A stretch of DNA of 64,000 nt from Knoellia flava TL1 (lineage in GTDB: Bacteria > Actinomycetota > Actinomycetes > Actinomycetales > Dermatophilaceae), in contig NZ_AVPI01000007.1 in the NCBI RefSeq assembly GCF_000768675.1, forward strand, positions 40,464 to 104,463, given 5' to 3'. This document shows, piece by piece, positions 27,192 to 36,614 of the stretch. Both the position numbers and the translations under genes were made by a program. The notes under the pieces are model-generated. The model saw nothing but the letters and a program-made list of their open reading frames with translations. It ran no database searches and was not told where the DNA came from. Each line of letters begins with the position of its first letter. Positions within the stretch are counted from its first letter, which is position 1.

Positions 27192-28888
27192 GACGTCACC
27201 TGCCGGTGCGGCTCGGCCAGGCGCACCTGCCGGACGAGGAAGAAGACCGGCACGATCGCGAGCGCGACGATGAGCAGGGCGGGCAGGGCGGCCTGCTCCC
27301 AGAAGTTCTCGTTGGCGAGCTCGTAGACCCACACCGACACGGTGGTGAAGCCGAAGGGTCGAAGGAGCAGCACGAGGGGCAACTCTTTCACGGCGTCGAC
27401 GGCGACGAGCACGAGCGCCACCGCGATGCCCGAGCGCGACAGCGGCAGGTGGACCCGGCGCAGCACCCGCATCGGTGAGGCGCCGAGCGAGAATGCCGAG
27501 TTCGTCACCGACGGCGAGATCGTCGTGAAGCTGGCGTCGACCGCCTGGTAGGCCGGGGCGAGGAACCGCACGACATAGCTCGCGAGCAGCCCGATGACGG
27601 AGCCGGTGACGACGAGCCCCGTGCCGCCCGGGACGCCGAGCGCCTCGAGCGAGCGGTCGAGGGCCGCGAAGGAGACGAGGACGCCGATACCGATGACGGC
27701 GCCCGGCACGGCATACCCGAAGGTCGTGAGCTGCGCGGCACCCCGGGCGAGACGACCGCCGGTCATCCGGACGCCGTGGGTGAGGAGGAGCGCGAGGGTG
27801 ACGCAGGCGAGCGCGGCGAGCGCGGCCATGACGGCGCTGTTGGCGAGGTTGGTCGCGAAGCGGCCGGTCGAGAGCGACGACGAGTCGGCGAGGGTCGCCG
27901 TCACCGCCCACCACACGAGGCGGAGGACGGGGAGGACGAAGCCGACCGCGAGCACCGACGCCGCCGCGGCGAAAGCCCACCAACGACCGGCGCCGGTGAG
28001 CCGGGTCGGCGCAGCGGGAGGGCGGTGCGAGCCGCGCGCGTCATAGCGGGCGCCGCCGCGCAGCAGCCGCTCGCCGGTGAGGACCATGACGGCGAAGGCG
28101 AGGACGAGCACCGAGAGCTGCGCGGCCGAGGCGAAGTCGAAGGTGCCCTTCCACGTGAGGTAGACGCCGACCGAGACGGTGCGCACCCCGAAGTACTGCA
28201 CGGTCGCGAAGTCGGTGAGCGTCTCCATCATGACGACGGCGAGGCCACCCGCGAGCGCCGGCCGCGCCAGCGGGAGGAGCACCTGCCGGAACGCCCGCCA
28301 CGGCGTCGCACCGAGCATGCGCGCGGCGTCCCACGTCACCTGCCCCTGGCCGCGGAACGCCGCGCGGGCGAGGAGGTAGACGTAGGGATAGAGGGTGAGC
28401 GAGAGGACGACGGGCGCGCCCATCCAGCCCGAGAGCAGCTCGACGACGCCCGAGCCGCCGAAGACCGACCGCGACGCACGCGCCGGCCCGCCCGCGGGAC
28501 CGAACGTCGAGAGGAAGAGGAAGCCGAGGACGTAGGCCGGCATCGCCAGCGGCAGCACGAGCATCCACGAGAAGAGCCGTCGCCCCGGGAAGTCGTACGC
28601 CGTGACGAGCCAGGCGAGACCGACGCCCAGGACCGATGTCCCGAGTCCCACGAGGGCGAGCAGGGCGACCGTCGTGAGGACCATCTCGAGGAGGTCAGAC
28701 GGCAGGGCGAGGTCGCCCGCGCTCGCGACCGCCTGGACGAGGACGGAGACGACGGGGACCGAGACGAGCAGTGCGATGACGACGACGAGCGCCGACCACG
28801 CGGGTCGCCCGGAGCCCGGGAGCCGGGCCGCGCGGGAGCGGCGACCACTCCCGGCGACCGGGCGGTCGGTCTCCACCTCGGCGCTCAC
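27188..28888 (-). CDS. Iron(III)-type ABC transporter permease (FbpB-like)
   Basis: A 566-aa permease made of two fused binding-protein-dependent permease halves with about 12 membrane segments. Each half has an EAA-type loop: LGATPWRAFRQVLLPLARPALAGGLAVV near residue 215 and LGASPMRVLRRVHLPLSRSGIAVALVLV near residue 475. This double-permease form is typical of FbpB/AfuB/CysW-like iron systems. It starts 44 bp after the binding-protein gene. Confidence 0.93.
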   Translation of the reverse strand: MSAEVETDRPVAGSGRRSRAARLPGSGRPAWSALVVVIALLVSVPVVSVLVQAVASAGDLALPSDLLEMVLTTVALLALVGLGTSVLGVGLAWLVTAYDFPGRRLFSWMLVLPLAMPAYVLGFLFLSTFGPAGGPARASRSVFGGSGVVELLSGWMGAPVVLSLTLYPYVYLLARAAFRGQGQVTWDAARMLGATPWRAFRQVLLPLARPALAGGLAVVMMETLTDFATVQYFGVRTVSVGVYLTWKGTFDFASAAQLSVLVLAFAVMVLTGERLLRGGARYDARGSHRPPAAPTRLTGAGRWWAFAAAASVLAVGFVLPVLRLVWWAVTATLADSSSLSTGRFATNLANSAVMAALAALACVTLALLLTHGVRMTGGRLARGAAQLTTFGYAVPGAVIGIGVLVSFAALDRSLEALGVPGGTGLVVTGSVIGLLASYVVRFLAPAYQAVDASFTTISPSVTNSAFSLGASPMRVLRRVHLPLSRSGIAVALVLVAVDAVKELPLVLLLRPFGFTTVSVWVYELANENFWEQAALPALLIVALAIVPVFFLVRQVRLAEPHRQVTS

Positions 28889-28932
28889 GCTGTCATCATC
28901 CCAAGGGGTACGTCGCGGTCACGCGCGACCGG

Positions 28933-29970
28933 TCACTTGTAGCCGGCCTCGGCGAGGAGCTTGACGGCCTCGGCGTTCTGCGAGCCGTAGGCCTCGGCCG
29001 AGATCGGCATCCTCTTGAACTCACCGAACCCGGCGATGAGCGGCTCGGGCTCCACGGACTCGTTCACGGGGTACTCGTGGTTGCCGTCGACGAACGAGCT
29101 CTGGCCTTTGGTCGCGAGCCACTCGATGAGCTGCTGCGCCTGCGCGGCGTTGTCGGAGGTCTTGACGACGCCGGCGCCCGAGATGTTGACGTGCGTGCCG
29201 GCGCCCTGCTGCGAGGCCCAGAACGGCTTGACCTTGAGGTCGGCCTTCTTCTTGAGCTCGCGGGCGAGGTAGTAGTGGTTCGTGATGCCGACGTCGCACG
29301 TGCCGGCGTCGATGGCCTTGAGCAGCTCGACGTCGTTGGACTTGATGTCGACGTCGTTGGCGACCCAGCCCTTGACCGTCGCGAGCGTCTTCTCGCGGCC
29401 GTCGAGGTCGATGAGGCTCGCGACGAGGCTCTGCGTGTAGGCCGAGGTGGCGTCGCGCATGCAGAGGCGACCCTTCCACTTCGGGTCGGTGAGACCGGCA
29501 TACGTGTTCGTCGCGTCGAAGTCGGTCGGCTTGACCTTGTCGGGGTTGTACATCGTCGTGCGGGCGCGCATCGCGAGGCCGAACCACTGGTTGCCGCTGT
29601 CCCGCAGGTCGGCCGGGACGGCGTCGGTGAGCGCCTGCGACTCGACCGGCTTGAGGACGCCCTGCTCGGCGGCGTTCCACAGGTTGCCGGCGTCGACGGT
29701 CATGAAGACGTCGGCCTCGCCGTCGGCGCCCTCGGCCTTGATCCGCTGGAGGAGCTCGGCGTCGCTGCCCGAGATGAACTCGACGCTGATGCCGGTCTCG
29801 TCCTGGAACTCCTTGAACGCGCCCTCGAGGTCGTAGTGCCGCGCCGAGTAGATCTGGAGGTCGGCGTTGCTGCCGCCGATCCCGAGGACGCCGCAGCCGG
29901 ACAGCGGCAGGACGGTGGCGGTGGCGACGAGGCCGGCGACGGTGGCGCGGCGCGTGCGGGGAGAGGGCAC
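28933..29970 (-). CDS. Iron(III)-binding extracellular solute-binding protein (FbpA/FutA-like)
   Basis: A 345-aa binding protein. The GTG at 29970 is preceded by AGGAG and gives a lipoprotein signal (RRATVAGLVATATVLPLSGCGVLG, lipobox LSGC). The mature protein has ADLQIYSARHYD, VFMTVDAGNLWNAAEQGVL, TNTYAGLTDPKWKGRLCMRD and AGTCDVGITNHYYLAREL, matching the family; the paired tyrosines of NHYYLA are the usual ferric-ion ligands. First gene of the importer operon, with an IdeR-like box upstream at 30018-30036. Confidence 0.93.
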   Translation of the reverse strand: MPSPRTRRATVAGLVATATVLPLSGCGVLGIGGSNADLQIYSARHYDLEGAFKEFQDETGISVEFISGSDAELLQRIKAEGADGEADVFMTVDAGNLWNAAEQGVLKPVESQALTDAVPADLRDSGNQWFGLAMRARTTMYNPDKVKPTDFDATNTYAGLTDPKWKGRLCMRDATSAYTQSLVASLIDLDGREKTLATVKGWVANDVDIKSNDVELLKAIDAGTCDVGITNHYYLARELKKKADLKVKPFWASQQGAGTHVNISGAGVVKTSDNAAQAQQLIEWLATKGQSSFVDGNHEYPVNESVEPEPLIAGFGEFKRMPISAEAYGSQNAEAVKLLAEAGYK

Positions 29971-30017
29971 GAGGGGACTCCTGGGAGCGGGAACGCTGAC
30001 GCTGCATTCTGGCGGAG

Positions 30018-30036
30018 TTAGGTAAGCCTGTCCAAA
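30018..30036. promoter_or_regulatory. Candidate DtxR/IdeR iron box
   Basis: TTAGGTAAGCCTGTCCAAA matches 14 of 19 positions of the DtxR/IdeR consensus as I recall it. It lies in the divergent region between the iron importer (start 29970) and the adenylation-carrier-acyltransferase gene (start 30057), so an iron-loaded repressor could control both. Confidence 0.6.
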
Positions 30037-30056
30037 TCCCCCTATCATCGTCGGCC

Positions 30057-32729
30057 ATGACGACCCCGGTGCTTCCCCGGCGCCGCGTCGCCCTTGCCGG
30101 GCGGCTGCGGTCCTTCGGCGACGCCGTCGCGCTGCGGTGGGCGGGCCCGTCCGGGATGCAGGCGATGTCGTATGCCGTCCTCGCCGGTCGCGTCGACGAG
30201 CGCGCCTCTGCGCTCGGGCCGGATCCCCGGCTCGTGCTCCTCGAGGCCTCCAACGACGTCGAGTCCGTCGTCACCTTGCTCTCGGCGCTGGCCGGCGGTC
30301 ACCCCGTCATCCTCACGGCACCCGGCGAGGGAGGGCTCGTCGACGCCTGGGACCCCGACGTCGTCGCGCGCGGCCCGCTCCTCGAGGCGCGCCGCCCCGG
30401 CAGTGCCCACGACCTGCACCCCGACCTCGCTCTCCTGCTCTCGACCTCGGGCAGCACCGGCTCGCCCAAGCTCGTCCGGCTCAGTGCCGCCAACATCGAC
30501 TGCAACGCGGCCCAGATCGTCGACGCGCTCGGCCTGCGCGACGACGACGTCGCCGCGACGACCCTGCCGCTGCAGTACTGCTACGGGCTCTCGGTCCTGC
30601 TCAGCCACCTGTCCATCGGCGCGGGGGTGCTGCTCACCGACCTCTCCGTCGTCGACGCCTGCTTCTGGGAGGCGTTCGGCGAGGCCGGCGGGTCGACGCT
30701 CGCGGGCGTCCCCTACACCTTCGACCTCCTCGACGCCGTGGGCTTCGCGTCGATGTCGGTGCCGCGGCTGCGGCTGCTCACCCAGGCCGGCGGCCGCATG
30801 GACCCGGCCGCGGTGCGGCGCTGGGCCGCGCTCGGCGCCGAGCGGGGGTTCGACCTGCTCGTCATGTACGGGCAGACCGAGGCGACCGCCCGGATGGCAA
30901 CTCTCCCAGCGCATCTCGCGGCCGAGAACCCGTCGAGCATCGGCGTCGCGGTGCGCGGCGGACGGTTCTCGCTCGCACCCGTCGAGGGCGCCGCGGTCGG
31001 CGTCGGCGAGCTCGTCTACGAAGGCGGCAACGTCATGATGGGCTACGCCACGACGCCCGGCGACCTCGCCCGCGGCGCCGAGGTGGGCCCGCTCCACACC
31101 GGCGACCTCGCGCGCTTCACCGCGGACGGGCTCGTCGAGATCGTGGGTCGTCGCAGCCGCTTCGCCAAGGTATGCGGGCTGCGGATCGACCTCGACCGGG
31201 TCGAGAGCGACCTCGGCGAGGGGGGCTGGCCGGCATACGTCATGGACGGCGGCGACCGGCTCCTCGTCGCGGTTGTCGGTCCCGAGGGCGGCGACCTCGC
31301 GGCCCTGCGCCGCGAGGTGAGCGAGCGGTATGCCGTCCCGCGCGCCGCCGTCGTCGTGACCGCGGTCGACGAGGTGCCGCGCACGCCGTCGGGCAAGGTC
31401 GACCGCCCTGGTCTGGCCACGCTCGTCGACGCCTTCGGCGAGGGCACCTGCCCCACCCCAGCGCGACTTATTGCCCCGGTGGGACACGTCTCGCCGGCCG
31501 AAGGCCTGCTTGGCGTGTCCCACCGGGGCAATAGGTCGGGGGACGAGGAGGAGGTGCGGGCGCTCTATGCCGAGCTGCTCGACCGGCCCGACGCCACGCT
31601 CGACGACTCTTTCGTCACCCTGCGCGGCGACTCGCTCTCCTACGTCGAGGCGTCGGTGCGGCTCGAGGGCCTGCTCGGCGCACTGCCGGAGTCGTGGCAC
31701 GTCCTGCCCGTGCGCGAGCTGGCGCGGACCGAGACCCCGGCGAGCGGCCTTGCCGAGGACGGCGCGGCCCAGTCGTCGCGCGTGGCCCGCTGGCTGCGCT
31801 GGCGCTCGCTCGAGACCTCCGTCGTCCTGCGTGCCGTGGCCATCGCCGTCATCGTCCTCACCCACGCCGGTGTGCTGGACGTGCGCGGAGGGGCGCACGT
31901 CCTTCTCGCCGTCGCGGGTTTCGCCTTCGCCCGGTTCCAGCTCTCCGGCGGGCGGCGGTCCGAGCGCCTCGCCCACGTGGCCGAGTCGGTGACCCGCATC
32001 GCGCTGCCGAGTGCGGTGTGGCTCGGCGTGCTCACCCTCGTCGACGAGCGCTACTCGTGGTGGAACCCGGTGCTGCTCACCTCGGTCGGCGGCAGCAACG
32101 TCCACCCGCAGTGGCGCTACTGGTTCGTCGAGGCCGTCGTCCACATCCTCGTCGGCGTCACGGTGCTGCTCGCGGTGCCGGCCCTCGACCGGCTCGAGCG
32201 CACCCGGCCCTTCGTCGTGCCGATGGCCGTGGCCGTCGTCGCCCTCGTCTTCCGCTACGGCCTCGTCCCGGTCGGTGACCACCACGTCAACGGCCGCCCG
32301 GCCGTCGTCCTGTGGCTCTTCGCCCTCGGGTGGGCCATGGCCCGCGCGGAGGTGAGGTGGCAGCGGTGGCTGCTCACGGCATACGTGCTCACTGTCGTCC
32401 CGGGCTTCTTCGGTGACCTCGAGCGCAACGCGGTGCTGGGCGCAGGGCTGCTCGTGCTCCTGTGGGTGCGCTCGGTCCGGGTGCCGGCGTTCGTCGTGCC
32501 CGTGCTGCTGCCGGTGGCGTCGGCCTCGCTCTTCATCTACCTCGTCCAGTGGGAGGTCATGGGACGCGTCGGCTACTCGCTGCTCGGCGCGGCCGTCGCC
32601 ACGCTCACCGGCTGGATCGCGTGGCGCGGGTCGAGCCCGATCGTCGAGCCGGTGGCGCGGTGGGTCGGGGCGCGGATGGCCGCCCTCGTGCCGTCGCGCG
32701 CCCACGCCGGCGACCGGGTGCTCAGCTGA
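30057..32729 (+). CDS. Adenylation-carrier-membrane acyltransferase fusion (NRPS-like)
   Basis: An 890-aa protein with three parts. Residues 1-~460 are an AMP-forming adenylation domain: STSGSTGSPK (~127), MYGQTEAT (~270), HTGDLARF (~347), RTPSGKVDRPGL (~444). Residues ~495-560 are a carrier domain with the phosphopantetheine serine in LRGDSLSYVEA (~525). From ~600 on there are about nine membrane segments resembling an acyltransferase-3 domain. The protein would activate an acid as adenylate, load it on its own carrier and pass it to an acceptor at the membrane. The substrate is unknown. A family A palindrome supplies residues ~470-494 between adenylation and carrier domains. Divergent from the iron importer and sharing its IdeR-like box. 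Confidence 0.85.
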   Translation: MTTPVLPRRRVALAGRLRSFGDAVALRWAGPSGMQAMSYAVLAGRVDERASALGPDPRLVLLEASNDVESVVTLLSALAGGHPVILTAPGEGGLVDAWDPDVVARGPLLEARRPGSAHDLHPDLALLLSTSGSTGSPKLVRLSAANIDCNAAQIVDALGLRDDDVAATTLPLQYCYGLSVLLSHLSIGAGVLLTDLSVVDACFWEAFGEAGGSTLAGVPYTFDLLDAVGFASMSVPRLRLLTQAGGRMDPAAVRRWAALGAERGFDLLVMYGQTEATARMATLPAHLAAENPSSIGVAVRGGRFSLAPVEGAAVGVGELVYEGGNVMMGYATTPGDLARGAEVGPLHTGDLARFTADGLVEIVGRRSRFAKVCGLRIDLDRVESDLGEGGWPAYVMDGGDRLLVAVVGPEGGDLAALRREVSERYAVPRAAVVVTAVDEVPRTPSGKVDRPGLATLVDAFGEGTCPTPARLIAPVGHVSPAEGLLGVSHRGNRSGDEEEVRALYAELLDRPDATLDDSFVTLRGDSLSYVEASVRLEGLLGALPESWHVLPVRELARTETPASGLAEDGAAQSSRVARWLRWRSLETSVVLRAVAIAVIVLTHAGVLDVRGGAHVLLAVAGFAFARFQLSGGRRSERLAHVAESVTRIALPSAVWLGVLTLVDERYSWWNPVLLTSVGGSNVHPQWRYWFVEAVVHILVGVTVLLAVPALDRLERTRPFVVPMAVAVVALVFRYGLVPVGDHHVNGRPAVVLWLFALGWAMARAEVRWQRWLLTAYVLTVVPGFFGDLERNAVLGAGLLVLLWVRSVRVPAFVVPVLLPVASASLFIYLVQWEVMGRVGYSLLGAAVATLTGWIAWRGSSPIVEPVARWVGARMAALVPSRAHAGDRVLS
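31464..31538. repeat. Palindromic repeat, family A, copy 3, in frame inside a gene
   Basis: A 25-bp stem (31464-31488 / 31514-31538) with one mismatch and a 25-base loop, starting CGACTTATTGCCCCGG like the intergenic copy at 23094. Its length of 75 bases is exactly 25 codons and adds no stop. It encodes LIAPVGHVSPAEG... in the linker between adenylation and carrier domains. Confidence 0.88.
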
Positions 32730-33546
32730 GGATGTCCTGGCGCCGGAAGCGGCGGTAGCCGAGCGCGACGAAGAGCACGGCATACAGGACGGCCCACAGC
32801 ACCCCATGGCGCAGGTCGGTCCAGTCGACCGGGCCGGAGACGAGCAGGTCGAGCCACGCTCGTGAGTAGTGCCCGGGCAGCGCCTTGCGCCAGTCGCCGA
32901 GGGCGTCGATCGAGTCGAGGATGCCGGCGACGATGAGCAGCATGAGCGCGCCGCCGACCGCGGCGAGCGGCGTCTGGCTGCGCACCCCGATCCAGAACGC
33001 GAAGGCGCCGATGGGCGCGACCATGACGAGGACGTAGCCAACCGCGACTGCCATGCGCGGCAGCCACTCGCCCCACGGGAGCTCGCCGCCGCCGAGGATC
33101 GTGAACGGCTCGGGCCCGTAGGCGATCGTGCCGACGGCGAGGGCCCAGAGCGGCAGCACGACGACGAGGGCCGCCGTCGACACGAAGCCGATGACGAGCT
33201 TGCTCGTGAGCAGCCGGGCACGCGTCACGGGCGCGGTGAGGAGGTAGCGCAGCGACGACCACGACGCCTCGGCCGGCACGGGGTCGCCGGCGAAGAGGGC
33301 GGCGACGATGAAGAGCAGCAGCTCGGCCGAGACGAGGAAGGCGAAGGTCGTGAAGTTCGGGCCACCGCTCGTCGCGAGGTCGACGAGCCGGACGCCGGGG
33401 TCACCGGGCCGGCCGGGGTCGTCGTCGAGCGAGAACGCCGCGACGAAGACGAGTGGCAGGACGAGGACGATGCCGACGACCCACAGCGTGCGGCGGCGTC
33501 CGAGCTGGCGGCGCAGCTCGGAGCGCCAGGACAGCGGCCGGCTCAT
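32722..33546 (-). CDS. ABC-2 type transporter permease
   Basis: A 274-aa membrane protein with about six segments. A short cytoplasmic start (RSELRRQLGRRRTLWVVGIVLVLPLVFVAAF) is followed by FTTFAFLVSAELLLFIVAALFAGDPVPAEASWSSLRYLLTAPVTRARLLTSKL, the ABC-2 pattern, and SQTPLAAVGGALMLLIVAGI. The ATG at 33546 overlaps the stop of the hydrolase-ATPase gene (ATGA), so the two form an exporter unit. Its 3' end overlaps the convergent adenylation gene by 8 bp. Confidence 0.87.
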   Translation of the reverse strand: MSRPLSWRSELRRQLGRRRTLWVVGIVLVLPLVFVAAFSLDDDPGRPGDPGVRLVDLATSGGPNFTTFAFLVSAELLLFIVAALFAGDPVPAEASWSSLRYLLTAPVTRARLLTSKLVIGFVSTAALVVVLPLWALAVGTIAYGPEPFTILGGGELPWGEWLPRMAVAVGYVLVMVAPIGAFAFWIGVRSQTPLAAVGGALMLLIVAGILDSIDALGDWRKALPGHYSRAWLDLLVSGPVDWTDLRHGVLWAVLYAVLFVALGYRRFRRQDILS

Positions 33547-36440
33547 CGGGCCCGCACCTGTCGCAGCCGCTCGACGACCGAGGTCTCGGAGGTCTCCTCG
33601 TCGTCCGGGCGGACCTGCGAGGCGGCGATCACTCCGAGGAAGACCTCCTCGAGGTGGCGCCGGCTGCCGACGCCGACGACCTCGGCGCCCGACGCGACGA
33701 GGTCGCGCACGACCTCCTCGCGCGGGCGCTCGGCGACCACGGTGAGCATCGGCTTGGACGGGTCGTCGATCACCTCGATCGACCGTATGCCGTCCGCCCC
33801 CGCGAGTGCCGCGCGCGCCGGGGCGAGGGAGGCGACCGAGGCGAGCTCGAAGACGGTCGTGTCGTCGCTGGAGAGCAGGTCGGCGACGGGACCGGTCGTG
33901 ACGACCCGGCCGGCGTGCATGACGACGACGTGGGTGCAGGTCATCTCGACCTCCGCGAGCAGGTGGCTGGACACGACGACGGTGCGGCCGGACTCGGCAT
34001 AGGAGCGCAGGATCGGTCGCATGGCCGCGATCTGGGGCGGGTCGAGTCCGTTGGTCGGCTCGTCGAGGAAGAGCACCTCGGGTTTGCCGAGCATGGCCTG
34101 AGCGATGCCGAGGCGCTGCTTCATGCCGTGGCTGTAGGTGCGGACCGGGCGGTCGAGGGCGCCGCCGAGGGCGGCGACCGAGAGCGCGTCGGCCATCTCG
34201 GCCTCCTCCGCCGGGCGTCCGGTGGCGGCCCAGTAGGCCTCGAGGTTCTGCCTGCCGGTGAGGTGTGGGAGGAAGCCCGGTCCCTCGACGAGCGCACCGA
34301 CCCGGCCGAGGACGTCGGACCCGGGGTGGACCGGGCGTCCGAGGACGTGGACCGAGCCGGAGTCGGGCGTGATGAGGCCGAGCATCATCCGCATCGACGT
34401 GGTCTTGCCGGCGCCGTTGGGTCCGAGGAGCCCGACGACCTGGCCCTTCTCGGCCCGCCACGAGACGTCGTCGACGGCCTTGTGGCCGTCGGCATAGGTC
34501 TTCGTGAGGTTCTCGACGACGAGCGGCACGTCGGCCCAGTCGTCGCGCACGACCTCGCGCAGCCGGCGCCGGCGTCGCAGCAATGCGGAGACGGTGATCG
34601 CGGCGAGGAGGGCGGCGATGCCACCGGCCAGGGCGAGGGACTCGGTGTCGCGCTCGGTCGTCGCCGGGAGGAGCGTGCCCTCCGCCGTCGGGACGCTGAG
34701 GCTCGCGTCGGTGAGCTCGACCCGGTCCGCCCGGGCCTCGCGCGGCACGGTGAAGGAGCTGTCGGTCGAGGTGACGAGTACCCGCCAGCGGCTGCCGGCC
34801 GCCATCGACCACACGGAGGCGGGCAGCTCGACGGTGACGTCGGTCGGTCGGCCCGGTGTCGTCGCGACCCGGACCGGGGCGGTGAGCGCCCGGGGCTGGA
34901 CGGCCTCGGACCCCTCGACCCGCCAGAGGGAGACGAAGAGGGTCGCCTCCGAGCCGGTGGAGGTGACGCCGAGGCGCAGTGTCGGGGCGCCGACCACGGT
35001 GAGGTTGCGCGACAACGGGACGCTCTCGAACGCCGCGGACATGCCGGGGAGGGCGGCGAGGCGGTAGGTCGGCAGCTCGAACGCACCGGCGCCGGGCAGG
35101 GACGTCATCGAGCTGGGCTGCCCGCCGGGCGGGGTGAGCAGGACCCCCGGCTCAGCCGGTCGACGCAGGGTCACGCCGGTCGGTGCGGAGCGCAGCCCGG
35201 GGTATCGGTCGAGCGTCGCCACGGGTGCCGTGTCGCTGCGGCGTGGCACCGGCAGCGAGAAGGTGAAGGCGGGGACGGGCAGCGGCGTCGTGCGCGTGCC
35301 CTCGAGGTAGGTGCGGATCCAGGTCCGCGCCGCCTCCTCGTCGAGGCCCGGGTTGGACGAGGCTCCGTCGTGACCGCCGTCGGTCCACCGCACGGCGTGC
35401 CGGGTGCCGGCCTGCGCGAGGCCCGCCGCGTTGGCGTCGGCCTGGTCGAGCCCGAAGAGGGTGTCGGACTCTCCCTGCACGAGGAGGGTCGGCGCCGTGA
35501 CGCGGCCGATCGTCGAGCGAGGGCTGTTGCGGCGCAGGGTCGCGGTGAGCTCGGCGCTCGGGCGACCGGTCTCGGCGGCGGACTGGAGCTGGCGGCAGAG
35601 CGTGAGGTCGAAGCGGCCGCAGAGCAGCTGGCTCGGTGCCGTCGGCCCGTCCGTGCCCTGTGCCGGTGCGCTCGGAGCGGCCGGGCTCGGGGGAGATGGG
35701 CTCGGAGCAGCCGTGCTCACCGAGGGCTGGGACCGGGACGCGCCCGCAAGCCCCGAGGCGCCGCCGTCGAGCCCGCCGAGCGCCGACGAGAAGAACCGGG
35801 CGCCCCAGAGCTGCTTGTAGGGACCCGGTTCGGTGCTGCCGGCCGCCGCCTGCGGGAAGAGCGACTCCGACAGGTCGTTCCACGTGATGGCGGCGACCGT
35901 GGCATCGACCCGGGGGTCGTCCCCGGCGAGCATGAGCGCGAAGGCACCACCGTAGGAACCGCCCGCGACCGCGACGCGCGGGTCACCGGCGCCGTCCTGC
36001 CTGACCTCGGGTCGTGTGGCGAGCAGGTCGAGCAGCGCCGCGCCGTCGGCGATCTCGTGGTCCGGGGAGTTGAGGTGGATCCGTCCACCGGACCGCCCGA
36101 AGCCGCGGGCGGTGAAGGCGAGGACGACATGTCCGTCGGCCGCGTAGTCGCGGGCCTCGCGGTCGACGCTCTCCTTGCTGCCTCCGAAGCCGTGGGCGAG
36201 GAGGACGGCGGGCTTCGGGTCGTCACCGCCGGGGAGGTAGAGACGGGTGTCGAGCCGCACTGCCGTGCCATCCGGCTCGGGGCCCACGTCGACGAGCTGG
36301 TCGGTGGTCCGCACCCGGCTGTCGCTCTCGGCCGACGCGGGCGCTGCCGCGGCAACGGTGGACAGGACCACGACGACGGCAGCCAGCGACGGGACCAGTC
36401 GGGCCAGCCGGGCCGGGCGGAGAGGGACGGGCCGCTGCAT
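33543..36440 (-). CDS. Secreted S15-type alpha/beta hydrolase fused to an ABC exporter ATPase
   Basis: A 965-aa fusion. A signal-like start (LVPSLAAVVVVLSTVAAAAPASA) leads to an alpha/beta hydrolase of the CocE/X-Pro dipeptidyl-peptidase class: nucleophile AGGSYGGAF, acid QGESDTLF, base WTDGGHDG. A jelly-roll domain (~480-600) follows. A membrane segment (LALAGGIAALLAAITVSALL, ~620) and an RRRRR stop-transfer lead to a complete ABC ATPase: Walker A GPNGAGKT (~667), signature YSHGMKQRLGIAQAM (~767), Walker B VLFLDEPTNGLDP. The layout places the hydrolase outside and the ATPase inside. Adjacent codons are continuous with no stop or frameshift. It works with the overlapping ABC-2 permease; the substrate is unknown. 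Confidence 0.88.
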   Translation of the reverse strand: MQRPVPLRPARLARLVPSLAAVVVVLSTVAAAAPASAESDSRVRTTDQLVDVGPEPDGTAVRLDTRLYLPGGDDPKPAVLLAHGFGGSKESVDREARDYAADGHVVLAFTARGFGRSGGRIHLNSPDHEIADGAALLDLLATRPEVRQDGAGDPRVAVAGGSYGGAFALMLAGDDPRVDATVAAITWNDLSESLFPQAAAGSTEPGPYKQLWGARFFSSALGGLDGGASGLAGASRSQPSVSTAAPSPSPPSPAAPSAPAQGTDGPTAPSQLLCGRFDLTLCRQLQSAAETGRPSAELTATLRRNSPRSTIGRVTAPTLLVQGESDTLFGLDQADANAAGLAQAGTRHAVRWTDGGHDGASSNPGLDEEAARTWIRTYLEGTRTTPLPVPAFTFSLPVPRRSDTAPVATLDRYPGLRSAPTGVTLRRPAEPGVLLTPPGGQPSSMTSLPGAGAFELPTYRLAALPGMSAAFESVPLSRNLTVVGAPTLRLGVTSTGSEATLFVSLWRVEGSEAVQPRALTAPVRVATTPGRPTDVTVELPASVWSMAAGSRWRVLVTSTDSSFTVPREARADRVELTDASLSVPTAEGTLLPATTERDTESLALAGGIAALLAAITVSALLRRRRRLREVVRDDWADVPLVVENLTKTYADGHKAVDDVSWRAEKGQVVGLLGPNGAGKTTSMRMMLGLITPDSGSVHVLGRPVHPGSDVLGRVGALVEGPGFLPHLTGRQNLEAYWAATGRPAEEAEMADALSVAALGGALDRPVRTYSHGMKQRLGIAQAMLGKPEVLFLDEPTNGLDPPQIAAMRPILRSYAESGRTVVVSSHLLAEVEMTCTHVVVMHAGRVVTTGPVADLLSSDDTTVFELASVASLAPARAALAGADGIRSIEVIDDPSKPMLTVVAERPREEVVRDLVASGAEVVGVGSRRHLEEVFLGVIAASQVRPDDEETSETSVVERLRQVRAR

Positions 36441-36614
36441 GGCTCATCCTCTCCCGACGGGTCTCTGGCGCCGTGGCGTAGCGGCGCTCACCGGACGAAC
36501 GGTTCACGACCCCCGGTGGTTCCGCGCCCGCGGAGCCAGCGGCTCCGCCCCCCGCAGCGACCGCCACCCACGCTGCCCCGGAACCGGTCGGGCCGGCCGT
36601 CCCGGGTGTTCGCG

